The notes under the pieces were generated by a model, which worked only from the letters and a program-made list of their open reading frames with translations, was not told the DNA's origin and did not search any database. Of a DNA stretch of 64,000 bases, positions 1 to 10,589 are shown piece by piece. The position numbers were made by a program, and so were the translations under genes. Within the stretch, counting starts at the first letter, position 1, and the number at the start of each line of letters is the position of its first letter. The stretch is from CAWDYA01 sp963806495. Lineage in GTDB: Bacteria; Acidobacteriota; Polarisedimenticolia; JACPZX01; DASXTC01. The stretch covers positions 62,001 to 126,000 of the forward strand of contig CAWDYA010000006.1 of the NCBI GenBank assembly GCA_963806495.1, written 5' to 3'.

Positions 1-1497
1 TCTCGCCCTGTATGAACCCGGCGTTCACCACGTCGTCGGACTGGACGAAGCCCCGCCCCTCGTGCTCGGCCAGGGCGCCGGCCAGGAGCGGATCCTGCAT
101 CACGATGTCCATGGTCCGGCGGGCGCGCGCCGCGGAAAGCCCGATGTCGTCGCCGTAAACGGACGCCGTGCGGCGGTCGAGACGCTCGTTCTTTGTGTAG
201 CCGATGAAGCGCAGACGCGCGTTGGGTCGATCCGCGATGTCCGCCAGCGCGCGCTTCAGTTCCGCCGCATAGCCGGCGGGGATGATCGGCTGGCCGTTGA
301 CCAGATCGAGCGTCGGGATGGGGCCCCAGGGAGGATCGTAGACCTTCGTCACCATCTCCTCGCCGGACTCGCCGGGACACATCTGAGGCTCGTCCGGAAG
401 CTCCTGGAGCGGGTCGTCGTACCAGAACTCCACCTCCACGCGGCGGTTCAGCGTCCGCCCCTGCAGGGTCCCATTGGAGGCCAACGGATGGGCGGCCCCG
501 CGGCCGTCGCTCTCGATCGCGGAGCTCGGCAAGCCCAGGGCCTCCTGCATGGCCAGCGCTACGCGCAGGGCCTTCGCCTTCGACAACGCCAGGGTGTTAC
601 CGTAGATGCGCTCGTTGCGGCCGGTGAGCTGCTCGTCGTCGGTATATCCGATAAACCGGACCGTCACGTTCTGCCTGTCCTTCATGTTCTCGAGCGCCTG
701 CCGGACCTGCGTGACGAACGCCTCGGTGATCGGCGTCGTCTCGTCCTCGTACCGCAGCGGTACCACGAGGTTCTTCACGCGTGTCCGCCGGGCGTTGCCT
801 TCCTTGTAGCTCAGCTTGCAGACGGTCTCCATACGGCAGACCTTCACCCGCTTGATGTCGTCGGAGACCACCACTTCCTCGTCCTTGACGGCATCCCGGA
901 CCTCGTCGTACCAGACCTCCACCTCGACCCGGCGATTGAGCGCCCGGCCGTCCTCGGTGTCGTTGGATGCCACGGGCTGCGTGTCGCCCGCCCACTCGTA
1001 CGTGATCGCCTCGGGTGGCAGACCGAGCGCCTTCTTGAAGTACTCTGCCACCTCGCCGGCGCGCTCGCGGGACAGACCGGCGTTGTCGCCGAACTCCCGT
1101 TTCAGGCTCTCGGAGAGGTTCTGGGAGTCCGCGTGTCCCACGAAATGGAGCCGGACGTTCCGGCGGTACCGCAGAGTCTCGAGCACCCTCGCAAGCTTCT
1201 CTACATAGTCCGGCGGGATCTCGCCACACCGGACTCGAACCGGATCGGCGCCACGACGTTTTTCAGCTTGACCGTCTCGAGCTTCTCGTCGGGGACCTGC
1301 CGGACCTCGAGCCGATCGCCCTTCTCGCCGTCGAGCCGGTTCGGGTCCTGCGACCAGACCTGGAGCGGCTGGTCGGGGGAGATGTGCCGCTCCGCCTGCT
1401 TGCCCGGATCGGTCTCATCGACTGAGGCGGCGCCCGCGGTGGTGGTCATCACGAATCCGATGATCAGCGACAGGTGACGAAGCTTGCGCATGTCCAT
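1..1497 (-). CDS. Multi-OmpA-domain envelope protein (3' partial, one frameshift)
   Basis: The start ATG (1497-1495) shares one base with the stop of the upstream DUF11 gene (TGATG), so the two are translationally coupled. The N-terminus has a signal-peptide-like hydrophobic stretch after MDMRKLRH. The gene then reads as at least three tandem OmpA-like modules, each with a GxxD or GYT turn near its middle and the first two ending in NRRVEVEVWYD- and NRRVEVEFWYD-type peptidoglycan-binding signatures. It runs off the left window edge. Near 1224-1228 the frame is lost: the N-terminal part reaches a stop at 1201-1203, while continuous OmpA coding resumes one frame over. One missing G in a short GG run would restore it. 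Role (known of the family): non-covalent peptidoglycan binding. A structural partnership with the DUF11 protein is inferred from coupling and a shared riboswitch. Confidence 0.8.
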
Positions 1498-4400
1498 CAC
1501 CTGCCTCCCGGGGCGCGCACGTCTGATTTCCCGGGCGGGCCGCCGAGCCGCCAGAAGATCTCGGTCTCGATGCTGAGCGGGTAGGCGTTCTGCCCGGTCT
1601 CCCAGGCGTCGCTCACCTGCTTCTTGAACGCCTCCACCCGCTGCTGCACGAGCGCGGCATCCTCCTTCTCGGCCACGTACGACAGCCGCAGCACCGACGG
1701 CGCCTTGCGCAGCTCGCCGAGCAGAAGGTCGAGACGCGGCTTCCACTGGACGCGGATCTCCGTCGAACCGGGTTCGAACGCCGCGTCGGTCAGGTCGATG
1801 CCGACCACCCGGTAGATCGAGGCGCCGAAGTCGACCCGCAGGGCCTTGCCTCGCGTGGCGCGCTTGACCTGCACCTGGTCCGTGGACATGCGGAACCCGC
1901 TGGGTAGCGTCCTGTCATCGAGCTTCAGCACGAAATTGCTGCCGCGGCCCTCGTGCGGAGTGATCGCGCAGGTGATGTGGTACCGCCCGTACAGGTCCGT
2001 CGTCGCCACCAGACCGCGGGGCGTCGCCACGCGCACGCCGGGCAGGCCGTTTTCGCCGTCGTCCTGGCGGCCGTTGCGATTGACGTCGTTGAAGACCTTG
2101 CCGGTGACGTCGGTGCAGTCGAACGTGGGGTCGGGCACGACACGCACCGTGGCCGTGGCCACTCCGGACATCGCGGCGCCGGACACGCCGTTCACGACGT
2201 AGGCCCGGTTTGTGTACTCGCCCTCGCTGACGCCGGCGCCCACGGCCAGCAGCAGCTTGATCGTACGCGTCTGGGTTCCGGCGATGATGAGGCCGTTCCA
2301 GCTCAGGTCCAGTTTCGAAGACGACGGCTCGGTGGGCACGCCGTCGAGCAGCGCGGAGCCCTCGACGTAAGCGAATCCCGCCGGGATGCGGTCCACGATG
2401 CTCACGTCGGTGAGCAAGGTGCCGGCCAGGTTGCTCACCGTGATCTCGTACGGCACGAGCTGCCCGCGGGAGACGTTCAGAAGCGGGGTGGTCTTGGAGA
2501 TCGCGATCGAGCCGGAGATGACAGGGTCGAGCGGGATGTGGTTGTTGAAGATCTCGCTCGAGCCGGGCATCTGGCTGCTGTCGAGCATGACGTGCATGTA
2601 GTGGACGGTGCCGGCGGTGCGCGGCGGCACCGACGCGGCCGGCGCGAACTCCGAGGGCTGAACCTCGCAGTACTGCGAGGTGCTCGGGATGACGTCGTCG
2701 ACGGTGCCCGGGCATGCCGGCACCGAGAACGGTGCCGTCGCCGCGGTGGTGGCCGGGGGGATGATCTGCGAGGTTCCGGCGTTGTAGCCGGACCCCGGTG
2801 GCGGCGTCACCTGGATCAGGTAGTCGGAGCCGCTCGGGCAGGCCGGGTCGCTGAAATTGACGTCGAACTTGTAATAGCCGTCCGCAAGGGTGACCTGTCC
2901 CTGCTGGACCGGATCGTCGAAGCAGCTCGTGGGCACCGCGGGGCCGCCTGTCCCGCTCAGGAGCGTGAGGGTCGCTCCCACCACCGGGATCCGCGCGATT
3001 GAGTCGTAGACGACGCCGTTCGGCTGGATCGGCAGGTTCAGACCCTGCACAGTCGCCCCCGACGACACGATGATGTCGGTGATCCGCTGCATGCCGTTGG
3101 TGAAGGCCGAGGCGGCGCGCCCCAGCATCGCCGTGGTGGCCCCTGCACCCGGCGCCCGGAAGACCAGCTCGTACTGCCCGCCCGTCGTATCGTTGGGCGC
3201 GACACCGATCATGCGGTAGTTGCCGTTGGCGTCCGTCAGCGACGTGTGCGTCAGGACGTTGTCGAGGTACAGCTCCACCGACCAGCCGGCCAGCGGCCGC
3301 TCGCCCGAGTCGCGCGTGGCATCGAAGTCGGCGTCGTGCCAGACCGAACCGTTCAGCTCGGCGAAGCCCGGAACGGCCCCCACCACGATCGAGACACTGG
3401 CGCTGGCGGTCTGCGTGGGGCTGTTCCAGGCCACCACGCCCGTGTTGGTGACGACCGTTCCGGTCGCCAGCCCCGGGTCGAGCGTCGCGCGGAAGCGGAG
3501 CACCACCACCTCGCCCGGGTCGAGCGCACCGTACGTCGTGGCGTAATCGGCGCTGATCGTCGATCCGGCGAAGGTGACGCCCGACGCCGAGCCGTTCATC
3601 GTCGCCGAACCGGCCACGTAGGCGAGCTGACCGGGCTGCGAGGCGTCGAGATCGTCGGTGATGACGACGTTGAGCGCCGGCACCGAGGCGATGTTCTGGA
3701 CGCGGACCAGGTACTCGAGCTGCGCTCCGGGCAGTGCCGCGCCGCCGCCCACCACCGAGACCTGCTTGGTGATGGCGAGCTGCTGGACGGCGCCGACCAC
3801 CACGACCGTCGGCTCGGGTCCCGTCGAGGGGTCTCCATCGCCGTCGGTCGGCAGGTCGGGAAGCTCCACGCTGCCCACGATCGCCTGGTTGCTGATGATG
3901 GTGCCCGCGGGTGTGTTCGGGTCGACGCGCAGGTCGTACTGCAGCACCGCCGATTCCCCGGGCGAGATCGTGCCGCCGCCCGGGCCGGGCAGCGGAGGCG
4001 TCAGATCGGACGAGCTGATGTCGATACCCGAGGCCAGCGGGGCGACGCCCCCGTCGGGCTGCCCGACCGGCAGCCCGTTGAGGAACGTGGTGTCCGCCAG
4101 GTAGGTGGTGTTGGCCGGGACGCCGTCGGTCAGCACGACACCCGTGGACGGGATCGTGCCGGAGTTCTGCACCGTGATGGTGTAGCGAAGCACGTCGTTC
4201 GGGTCGACGACGCCCGGCGTCCCGAGGTCCACCAGCAGCGCCACGCTCTTTTCCGCATACAGCAGCGGCAGGTTCCCCACGATGTCCCGCGTCGGGTCGT
4301 TGGCGATCGGCGTCGCCGGGTCGTCGGACGGCTGGTTGATGATCCCGTCGTCGAACGCCGTGACAAACCCCTGGTTGGAGATCACGGTGCCGTCGAGCAC

Positions 4401-6648
4401 GTTCGGGTCGATGATGACGTCGAAGGTGATGGTCGCCGTGTGGGACGCACTGCCGGACGCGATCGGCGGGCATGAACCCGGGCGTGGGATCGGACGGCGT
4501 GTTGATGAGCATGCCGTTGACGAGCGGGGACAGTCCGCCGACATCCGCCACGGCGGCGCCGTTCAGCGTCGTGCTCCCGGCGACATAGGTGGTGTTCGCC
4601 GGCACGGCGTCACGCAGCGCGACGTCGGACGCGTCGGCGTTGCCGACGTTGTTCACCGTGATGGTGTACCGGAGCATCTCCCCGGCCAGTAGCACGTTCG
4701 GGTCGCCGGTCAGGTCCGTGGAGATCTTCTGGATCACGAACGCAGGACTGGCGGCAATCGTCACCCGCGTGGGGTCCTCGTCGCCGGGCACCGTGGGGTC
4801 GGCCTTGCCGTTGACGCCGGGATCGTCGCTGACCGCGAACGTCGTGCTGTTGGCGAGTAGAAGTGACGACTGGTTGCTGACGACGGTGCCGTTCGCGAGG
4901 GAAGGGCCCAGCGTGATGTCGAACTGGATCACGATCTCGCCGCCCGCCGAAATATCCAGGTTGTCGACATCCAGCACCCCGGTGCCATTGGCACCGCCGG
5001 TGCCGCTGGTGCCGCTGACGTCGGCGCCGGCCGGGTAGCTGACCAGTGTCAGCGAGCCGGGCACGAACGCCGGTGACGCGTTCAGGGCGTCCATCTCGTC
5101 GTGGATGCTGAAGTTGCTGATCGCCTGGTCGAGGCTCTGGAATCGGAGTGTGTATCGCAGCGTGTCGCCCGGAGCGGCGGTGGTGGCTGGATTCGCGCCG
5201 CTGGTCAGGTCGGCGACGGTCTTCTCGAAGAAATAGCCGGTCAGCGCCGTCGTCACCGTGTGAGCGTCTTCGGGGTCCGCCGTGCCCACCGTGCCGTTGG
5301 TCAGGGTGTAGTTGTAGGGCAATCGGTTGACGTTGCTGCTGTCGCCGTTGTACCACTCGACGGCGCCGGCGACGTTTGTCAGCGCTACACCGTTCTGCGT
5401 GTTGCTGTCGAGCTGTGTCCGGTACTGCACGATGAGCCGTTCACCGCCCCCTATCGTGGCCGCGGCGGTCAACATCCTCAGATCGAGCTGGCAGTTCGGC
5501 GCGCCGTTCCACGTGAGCGTGTAGTCGCTGCCCTGGACGAGCGGCCCCTTGCCCGGGATGGTGGCACCGTTCGGATCGAAGACCTGCGCGCTCAGGATCT
5601 CCGGCGTCATGTCGCACATCCCGCCTGTGGGGCCGTCCGGGAGAAGATCCTGCAGCGAGACGTTCCAGGCGTCGTAGTTCCCCGTGTTCTGCACGTCGAG
5701 GGCGAAGTCTCCCCACTGTGCGAGGTTCATGGTCGCCGGGCCCGTCTTCGTAACGACGAGCTGCGGCCCGCCGATCGTCAGCGGCTGACTCACGCCCCAC
5801 TCGCCGGGCAGCGGCTCGTAGTAGACGCCGCCGATCAGCCGGCCGAAGTCCCACTTGGCCGTGTTGACGAAGCTCGTCCCGGGGGCGTTCTGCATCGTGT
5901 TGTCGAGCACGACCGTGAGCTCGATGGCGAACTGGCGCTGGGCTGCGACGATCGGGATGTTGTCGAAGGTGAGCGCTCCGCCGACGTTTGAGAAGGTGTG
6001 CGGCACGTCCGTGTTGTCGTCGAGCCAGTAGACCCTGTGGCTGACATAGGTGAGATTCACACCGGTGGCGTTCAGGTCGTCCCAGACAGTGATCCCGTGC
6101 AGGTCGTTGAGCGATCCGCTGGTGTTGATGACGGTGCCCGTGCCCGGGTCGTAGAGGACCGGGATCGTCATGGTGTAGGTGAACGGAACGCCGATCGTGA
6201 CCGTGGGGGGGCCCGGCGGATTCTGCTTGTCGATCTTCTCGACCGGGATCAGAAGATTCAGGCATTGGGTCTGGACGGTGGTGGACGAGCTGTTGGTGAA
6301 CCAGATCCTGTTGCCCTGGGAGTTGAGGTTGCACGCCATGTTGCCGGTGTGCACGACGTTGTCGAAGATGAGCAGCCAGCTCGTGGGGTTGTTTCCGATA
6401 CCGAAGCTGATGTTGGAGGTGAGCGGGTTCGACGCCGGGTAGTTTCGGATCGTGCAGTTGCCGTCGATCTGGATCTGGGCCGGCGGGACGGGGTAATTGA
6501 CGAATCCGTCGATGACACCGCCGGCGTCGGCGACGCAGTCGATCGCCAGCGCCGGAGCGGCGCCCAGGATCGACAGCCCGAAGGCGAGCAGCAGGAGGAC
6601 GAACCACCCGCGGGTCGCCCTCGCTCTGTACCCGTTTCTAGAAGCCAT
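1497..6648 (-). CDS. Giant DUF11-repeat secreted surface protein (one frameshift)
   Basis: About 1716 residues if one base is removed. Residues 1-36 form a Sec signal peptide ending in ALA-I. The body is a series of DUF11 (Pfam PF01345) repeats, recognised by recurring YTITVxNxGxxxxxxVxxxDxxPxNTTYxxGS blocks, with an SdrD-B-like module in the middle and another (GKVFNDxNRNGxQDDGExGLPGVxV) near the C-terminus. The N-terminal frame breaks near 4468-4470 in a CCC run (minus strand); dropping one C joins FMPP to IASGSASHTATITF, a typical DUF11 sequence. The start ATG at 6648 is preceded by an ACGAGGG Shine-Dalgarno. An overlapping out-of-frame ATG 4 bases upstream gives only a 4-codon peptide. 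DUF11 proteins are cell-surface or extracellular. Expression is probably set by the c-di-GMP riboswitch at 6725-6819, which suggests a biofilm or adhesion role (inference). Confidence 0.85.
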
Positions 6649-6704
6649 TCATGCCCTCGTTCCTCTCACCAACCGACTGCGTCGCGATAGCAAGGGGACC
6701 GAGG

Positions 6705-6724
6705 CAGCCCTGCGTTTTGGGCTG
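6705..6724 (-). terminator. Hairpin in the riboswitch expression platform
   Basis: Immediately after the P1 stem of the riboswitch the minus strand has CAGCCC and GGGCTG separated by 8 bases (6724-6719 with 6710-6705). It could be the switching element of the expression platform. No T-run follows, so intrinsic termination is not proven, and translational or Rho-dependent control remains possible. Confidence 0.4.
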
Positions 6725-6819
6725 GATTCCGGCGGTCCCGCTGTCCTGGGGCCTCCGGGGCCCGTTAGACCGGTGACTTTGCGTCGCCATCTTTCGATGG
6801 CTTTGCCCTTATCGAAATC
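6725..6819 (-). promoter_or_regulatory. c-di-GMP-I (GEMM-I) riboswitch
   Basis: Read on the minus strand, the leader of the DUF11 gene carries the GEMM-I signature. A P1 stem pairs GATTTC (6819-6814) with GGAATC (6730-6725). The GGGCAAA block is followed by a P2 hairpin GCCATC-GAAA-GATGGC (6801-6786) with a GNRA tetraloop, then the invariant GACGCAAAG (6785-6777). The second arm has CGGTC (6772-6768) pairing with GACCG (6737-6733), the TAA just inside it, an inner stem GGGCC/GGCCC (6763-6759 with 6753-6749), and the AGGACAGCGG receptor strand. All conserved blocks occur in the order and spacing of the Vc2-type aptamer. It sits 77 bases upstream of the DUF11 start codon, so it most likely controls DUF11 plus the coupled OmpA gene. 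Confidence 0.9.
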
Positions 6820-6895
6820 GCGCGATTACTGCGTGATCAGTGTTTCGTTTCCGCTGGTACTGTTCGTGCTCCTCCACGGAATCCGCCCACACGCG

Positions 6896-8442
6896 TCATG
6901 CCGCGGGCAGGAAGTCGATCGGGTACACGATCGTCAGGGCCTCGACGCCCTCCTTGGCGCCGAAGTCGATCGTCCTCGTGATGCCCACCACCTGCTCCGC
7001 GAGCTGGGGGGCGTTCATGTCGGATGACTCGAGCCGGCACATCGACACGCTGCCGTCCGGCTCGATCGTCAGACGCAGCACGATCTGACCCTGGAGGGTC
7101 GGGTCCTTGCGCAGCTCCCGGTTGTACAGGCGGTAGAACTGCGCCTTGTACCGGTCGAACACGATCTGTATCTCCTCGTCGGTGCGGGAAAGACCGGGGC
7201 CGCCGCGCGCCAGCGGCCGGCCGCCACCGCCGATCGAGGCGATCGCGCTGGTCGCCTTGCCGACCTGCACGCGGCGAATGCCGCCAGCTCCGCCACCGCC
7301 GCCACCACCGCCGCGTCCCCTGCCGCCACCGCCTCCCACGTTGAGGCTCAGCGAGGCGAGATTGATCCCGCCGCTCGAGCCCGGCGCGTTCGTCGTGAGC
7401 ATGGAGCGTGTCGCGACCTGGTTCGACTCGCTCACGTCGTCGGCGTTCCCATACCGGGCCTCCGATCCGAGACGCGGCGCGACCTTGTCTTTCGCCAGGC
7501 TCGCGAACTCGTCCTTGAATGCCAGAAGACCCGCCTTCTCGACCGTCCTCTGCGGTGGCGGCTCGATCTCGGCCACGGCCGGCATCGCCGGGTTGACCGG
7601 GTCCAGCGGTCCCGGCGGTGCCGGATCCGGGTTCTCGGGCGGCGTGTCGGCCTGCGCGTAGGCGGGCGTCTCGGGCACGGGCTTGTCCGTGGGCTTGGGC
7701 GGCTCCGGCTCCTTGACCGGCTCCGGCTCCGCTGCTTCATCGGCTCCTTGGGTATGTCCGCGACGACGGGAGGCGGCGGCACCGGCTTCTCGTGCGCCTG
7801 ACGGACGAGCTGGACCAGCCGCTTCGGCATGTCCTCCGGAGCGAGCCGCTCGGGGATCGGCAGCGGGATCATCGGAAGCAGCAGGCCGAACATCAGGCTG
7901 CCCCCGAGCGACACGGCGAGCGTCTTGCGGAAGCGCCAGTCCTCCTCGCCGCCGCGCGCCCAGGCCATGAGCTGAACCCGGCGCGGCACCTCGCTGATTT
8001 CCCGTTCGACGGTCCACTCGCTCTTCTTGCGCTCCTCCTCCTGCCGGAGCTCGTACAGATCGTCGCCGAGGATCTCGAGGTTCTCCTCCTCGAACGCGAT
8101 CTTGGTCAGGACGGTCTGTCGCCGCGCCTCGAGCTCGCCGAGCTGCGCCTGGAAGGTGCTGACGCGCCCGCGCACGTCGCGGAGCTGCTCCGTGACGCGA
8201 ACCGGCTCCATGCGCTCCCCCCAGAAGAGCGACGCGGCACCGAGCTCGGAGAGCTTCTCCAGAGAGCCGCAAGCCTGCTCCAGCAGCTCGTGGTGCTCCC
8301 GTTTCGGCGCGAGGCCCTCGACCTCACCCTCGACGGCACGCAGATCGTCGGCCAGCCCGCGCAGCCGCTCGCGGACCTGCGCGACCTGCTCGCGCACCTT
8401 CTGCTCTTCCTGCGAGTTCATCTCCTGCACTTGGTCACCCAT
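6896..8442 (-). CDS. AgmX/PglI-type TonB-like protein (one frameshift)
   Basis: About 515 residues once one missing base is restored. Order: a long N-terminal cytoplasmic coiled-coil region (about 1-165), a single membrane helix (about 174-193), a Pro/Glu-rich periplasmic spacer, a Gly-rich stretch, and a C-terminal AgmX/PglI-type domain, a TonB-C-like fold ending in YPIDFLPAA. The frame breaks near 7741: the spacer IPKEP should continue as DEAAEPEPVKEPEPP, which needs one extra G. It follows ExbD (stop at 8446) by three bases and is the last gene of the operon. Known role of such proteins: TonB-like energy transducers working with ExbB/ExbD-type motors, in Myxococcus linked to gliding. Here the substrate or process is unknown. 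Confidence 0.85.
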
Positions 8443-8445
8443 GGC

Positions 8446-8940
8446 TCAGCGCGCCTGCGCGGTTTTCTGGACGACGGCCAGCGACACCCGCGTGTAGCCC
8501 TGCCCGGTGCACGTGGCCATGACCTTCTTCAGAACGCTGAACGGCACCGACTTGTCCGCCAGCACCGTAACCTCCTTGCTCTCCGCGACCGTCTTCGTGC
8601 TCACGCCGATGACGCTCTCGCTCAGCTCGCGCAGCCGCGCGCTGATCGGCGCGATGTCGCCGGTCGATGCCTGGATGTCGGCCACGCGCGCCACCGGGAC
8701 GCCCTGAACCAGAACCTGCTCGGTCCCCACCAGGATCACCACGGTCTCGCGCGGCTTCGCCTCGACGACGGACTCCGGCAGCTTGATGACCTTGGGCTGC
8801 TGCAGGGTCTCGACGCTCGCCGAGTTGACCATCAGGAAGAACACGAGGATGGTGAACACGTCCATCAGCGACGTCAGGTTCAGCTTGGGCATGGCGCGCT
8901 TGCGGCGCGTCATGCGTCGAATGCGGCGCGAGGCCTTCAT
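8446..8940 (-). CDS. ExbD/TolR-family protein (second copy)
   Basis: 164 residues. A basic N-terminus (KASRRIRRMTRRKRAMPKLN) precedes one membrane helix with the conserved Asp of ExbD proteins (SLMDVFTILVFFLMV), then a periplasmic domain. In TolQ/ExbB-ExbD motors this Asp is the proton-conducting residue. The start overlaps the stop of the preceding ExbD gene by four bases (ATGA). Two different ExbD-type subunits next to one ExbB-type channel are typical of these AgmX-containing envelope machines. Confidence 0.92.
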   Translation of the reverse strand: MKASRRIRRMTRRKRAMPKLNLTSLMDVFTILVFFLMVNSASVETLQQPKVIKLPESVVEAKPRETVVILVGTEQVLVQGVPVARVADIQASTGDIAPISARLRELSESVIGVSTKTVAESKEVTVLADKSVPFSVLKKVMATCTGQGYTRVSLAVVQKTAQAR

Positions 8941-9416
8941 GGCGCGTCTCCCAGTGATATGGCGGTGAACAGGTCGGCACGGACCGTCCGTCCGTCTTCG
9001 AACATCTCGACGCTCCGCATCACGTCCATGACCTGAATGAGGTAGTCGTACGGGATGTCCGGCTCGAGCAGCACCGAGGCGTCCTGCTTGTCCGGGTACT
9101 CGTTCTTGATCTGCACGAGATACTCCGAGAGCTTCGGCAGGTCATAGCTGTCGTCGACCTTGGGAATCGCCGCGATCACCTGTGACCCGTCCATGATCTC
9201 GAGCCCCGCCTTGCGGACCACCACCTCGACCCGGAACGACGGCGTCACCGGCGACGCGCTCTTCGCGCTCGGCAGATCGAGCTCGACGATCGTGATCCGG
9301 GAGAACACCGCGGTGATGAGCAGGAACGGGACGAGCACGACCATCAGGTTCATGAACGTGGTCACGTCCAGCTCCGGCGACTCCTTGTGGAGCCGATAGT
9401 GGTGCGCTTTCGCCAT
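8937..9416 (-). CDS. ExbD/TolR-family protein (first copy)
   Basis: 159 residues with the layout of ExbD: short cytoplasmic N-terminus, one helix (TTFMNLMVVLVPFLLITAVF) and a periplasmic domain. Unlike its neighbour, the helix has Asn (FMNL) where ExbD usually has the proton-carrying Asp; an Asp lies a few residues earlier (ELDVTTF). It may therefore be the non-conducting member of a heterodimeric pair (inference). It begins five bases after the ExbB stop and overlaps the next ExbD gene by four bases. Confidence 0.9.
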   Translation of the reverse strand: MAKAHHYRLHKESPELDVTTFMNLMVVLVPFLLITAVFSRITIVELDLPSAKSASPVTPSFRVEVVVRKAGLEIMDGSQVIAAIPKVDDSYDLPKLSEYLVQIKNEYPDKQDASVLLEPDIPYDYLIQVMDVMRSVEMFEDGRTVRADLFTAISLGDAP

Positions 9417-9421
9417 GTTCG

Positions 9422-10072
9422 TTACACCGCGACCTGGCGCTTCGCCAGCGAGGTGATGACGTTGAGGGCCTTCACGGACGCCATCTCGAGGCTGTCCACG
9501 ATCTCACCCGTCTTGGCCGCGAGCACCGAGTGCGTGATCAGCAGCGGAATGGCGGCGATCAGGCCGAACGCCGTCGTGTTCATGGCCACCGAGATGCTCG
9601 CGGACAGCAGGTCGGCCTTCTCCGCCGGATTGGCGTTGGCGACCGCCGTGAACGCCTGGATCAGGCCCATGATGGTGCCAAGCAGCCCGAGAAGCGTGGC
9701 GATGCTGGCGCCGAGCGCGATGTAGGACGTCCTTTTCTCGAGCTGCGGGATGATCTCCATCATGCTCTCTTCCATCGCGATTTCGATGTCCTCGCGTCGG
9801 CGCACGGCGCCCTGCCGGGCGAGGCCCATGCTCAGGAGTCGCGACACCGTGGAGTCGTCCTCGCTGGTCATCTCGCGCGCCTTCTCGAAGTCGCCGCTCG
9901 CGAGGGCCGGCTCGAGCTTGCGCCACATCCCTTCGTTCTTGCTCTTGACCTGCGTGAGCGTGACATAGCGCTCTATCGCGATCGCGATCCCCACCGTGAA
10001 CACGATCAGGATCGGGTACATGAACGGACCCCCGGTCACGAAGAACCTCACCATCGAGTACAGGACATGCAT
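9422..10072 (-). CDS. MotA/TolQ/ExbB proton-channel family protein
   Basis: 216 residues. Three hydrophobic segments are visible: PFMYPILIVFTVGIAIAIERY near the N-terminus and a pair toward the C-terminus (IALGASIATLLGLLGTIMGLIQAF and SISVAMNTTAFGLIAAIPLLI), the family hallmark with GLLGTIMG and NTTAFGL motifs. The start at 10072 is chosen because GGAGGGAAGG lies just upstream; an in-frame ATG further upstream lacks one. It forms the inner-membrane channel with the two ExbD proteins to power the AgmX-like transducer. Confidence 0.93.
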   Translation of the reverse strand: MHVLYSMVRFFVTGGPFMYPILIVFTVGIAIAIERYVTLTQVKSKNEGMWRKLEPALASGDFEKAREMTSEDDSTVSRLLSMGLARQGAVRRREDIEIAMEESMMEIIPQLEKRTSYIALGASIATLLGLLGTIMGLIQAFTAVANANPAEKADLLSASISVAMNTTAFGLIAAIPLLITHSVLAAKTGEIVDSLEMASVKALNVITSLAKRQVAV

Positions 10073-10142
10073 TTTCCTTCCCTCCTCCAGCCAGCCTTGG
10101 GATTGCTCCCGATAATCGACCACGACCGACGGTCGAGGCCGG

Positions 10143-10589
10143 TCAGGGCGTTGTCTTCGACCTGATCTGGTAGTAGCTGAGCTCCCGCATGAACACTTCC
10201 CTGTCTATCGGCTTCCTGGAATCGTCGAGCATCGTCGAAAACCCGATCGCATCGCCGATTTCCGAGGTCTTCCAGGGGACGATGACCAGTGACTTGGGCG
10301 CCTCCTGGTTGCCCAGAATCGACATACCCGAGATCTCCTTGGGACCCTGGTCCTTGCTCTCCTGCGCCGCCCCGGCGCCCTCGCTTTCTGCCTTCTCCTG
10401 CTTCGTTGCCTGCGGTTCGCCGACCTCGGCAGCGGGACCGGATTCCGGCCGCGCCTCGGGTGTCTCCTTCGCCTGCTCTTTCGCCTGTGTCGCCGGGGCG
10501 TTGGGATCGGGGCCGGGCTTGGCCGTTTCGTCGGCCAGCGCGACACCCGCCGCCATCAGCACCAGCACGAGCCATACGCTCCTCTTCAT
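10143..10589 (-). CDS. Small secreted or periplasmic protein of unknown function
   Basis: 148 residues. A clear signal peptide (MKRSVWLVLVLMAAGVALA) is followed by a low-complexity Ala/Glu/Gln/Lys/Pro region to about residue 85, then a short ordered-looking domain (ISGMSILGNQEAPKSLVIVP). Start: ATG at 10589 with AGGAGGGG upstream, overlapping the stop of the TPR gene by four bases (ATGA). The position between TPR proteins and TolQ suggests it is a structural part of the same trans-envelope machine. I do not recognise a named domain. Confidence 0.75.
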   Translation of the reverse strand: MKRSVWLVLVLMAAGVALADETAKPGPDPNAPATQAKEQAKETPEARPESGPAAEVGEPQATKQEKAESEGAGAAQESKDQGPKEISGMSILGNQEAPKSLVIVPWKTSEIGDAIGFSTMLDDSRKPIDREVFMRELSYYQIRSKTTP

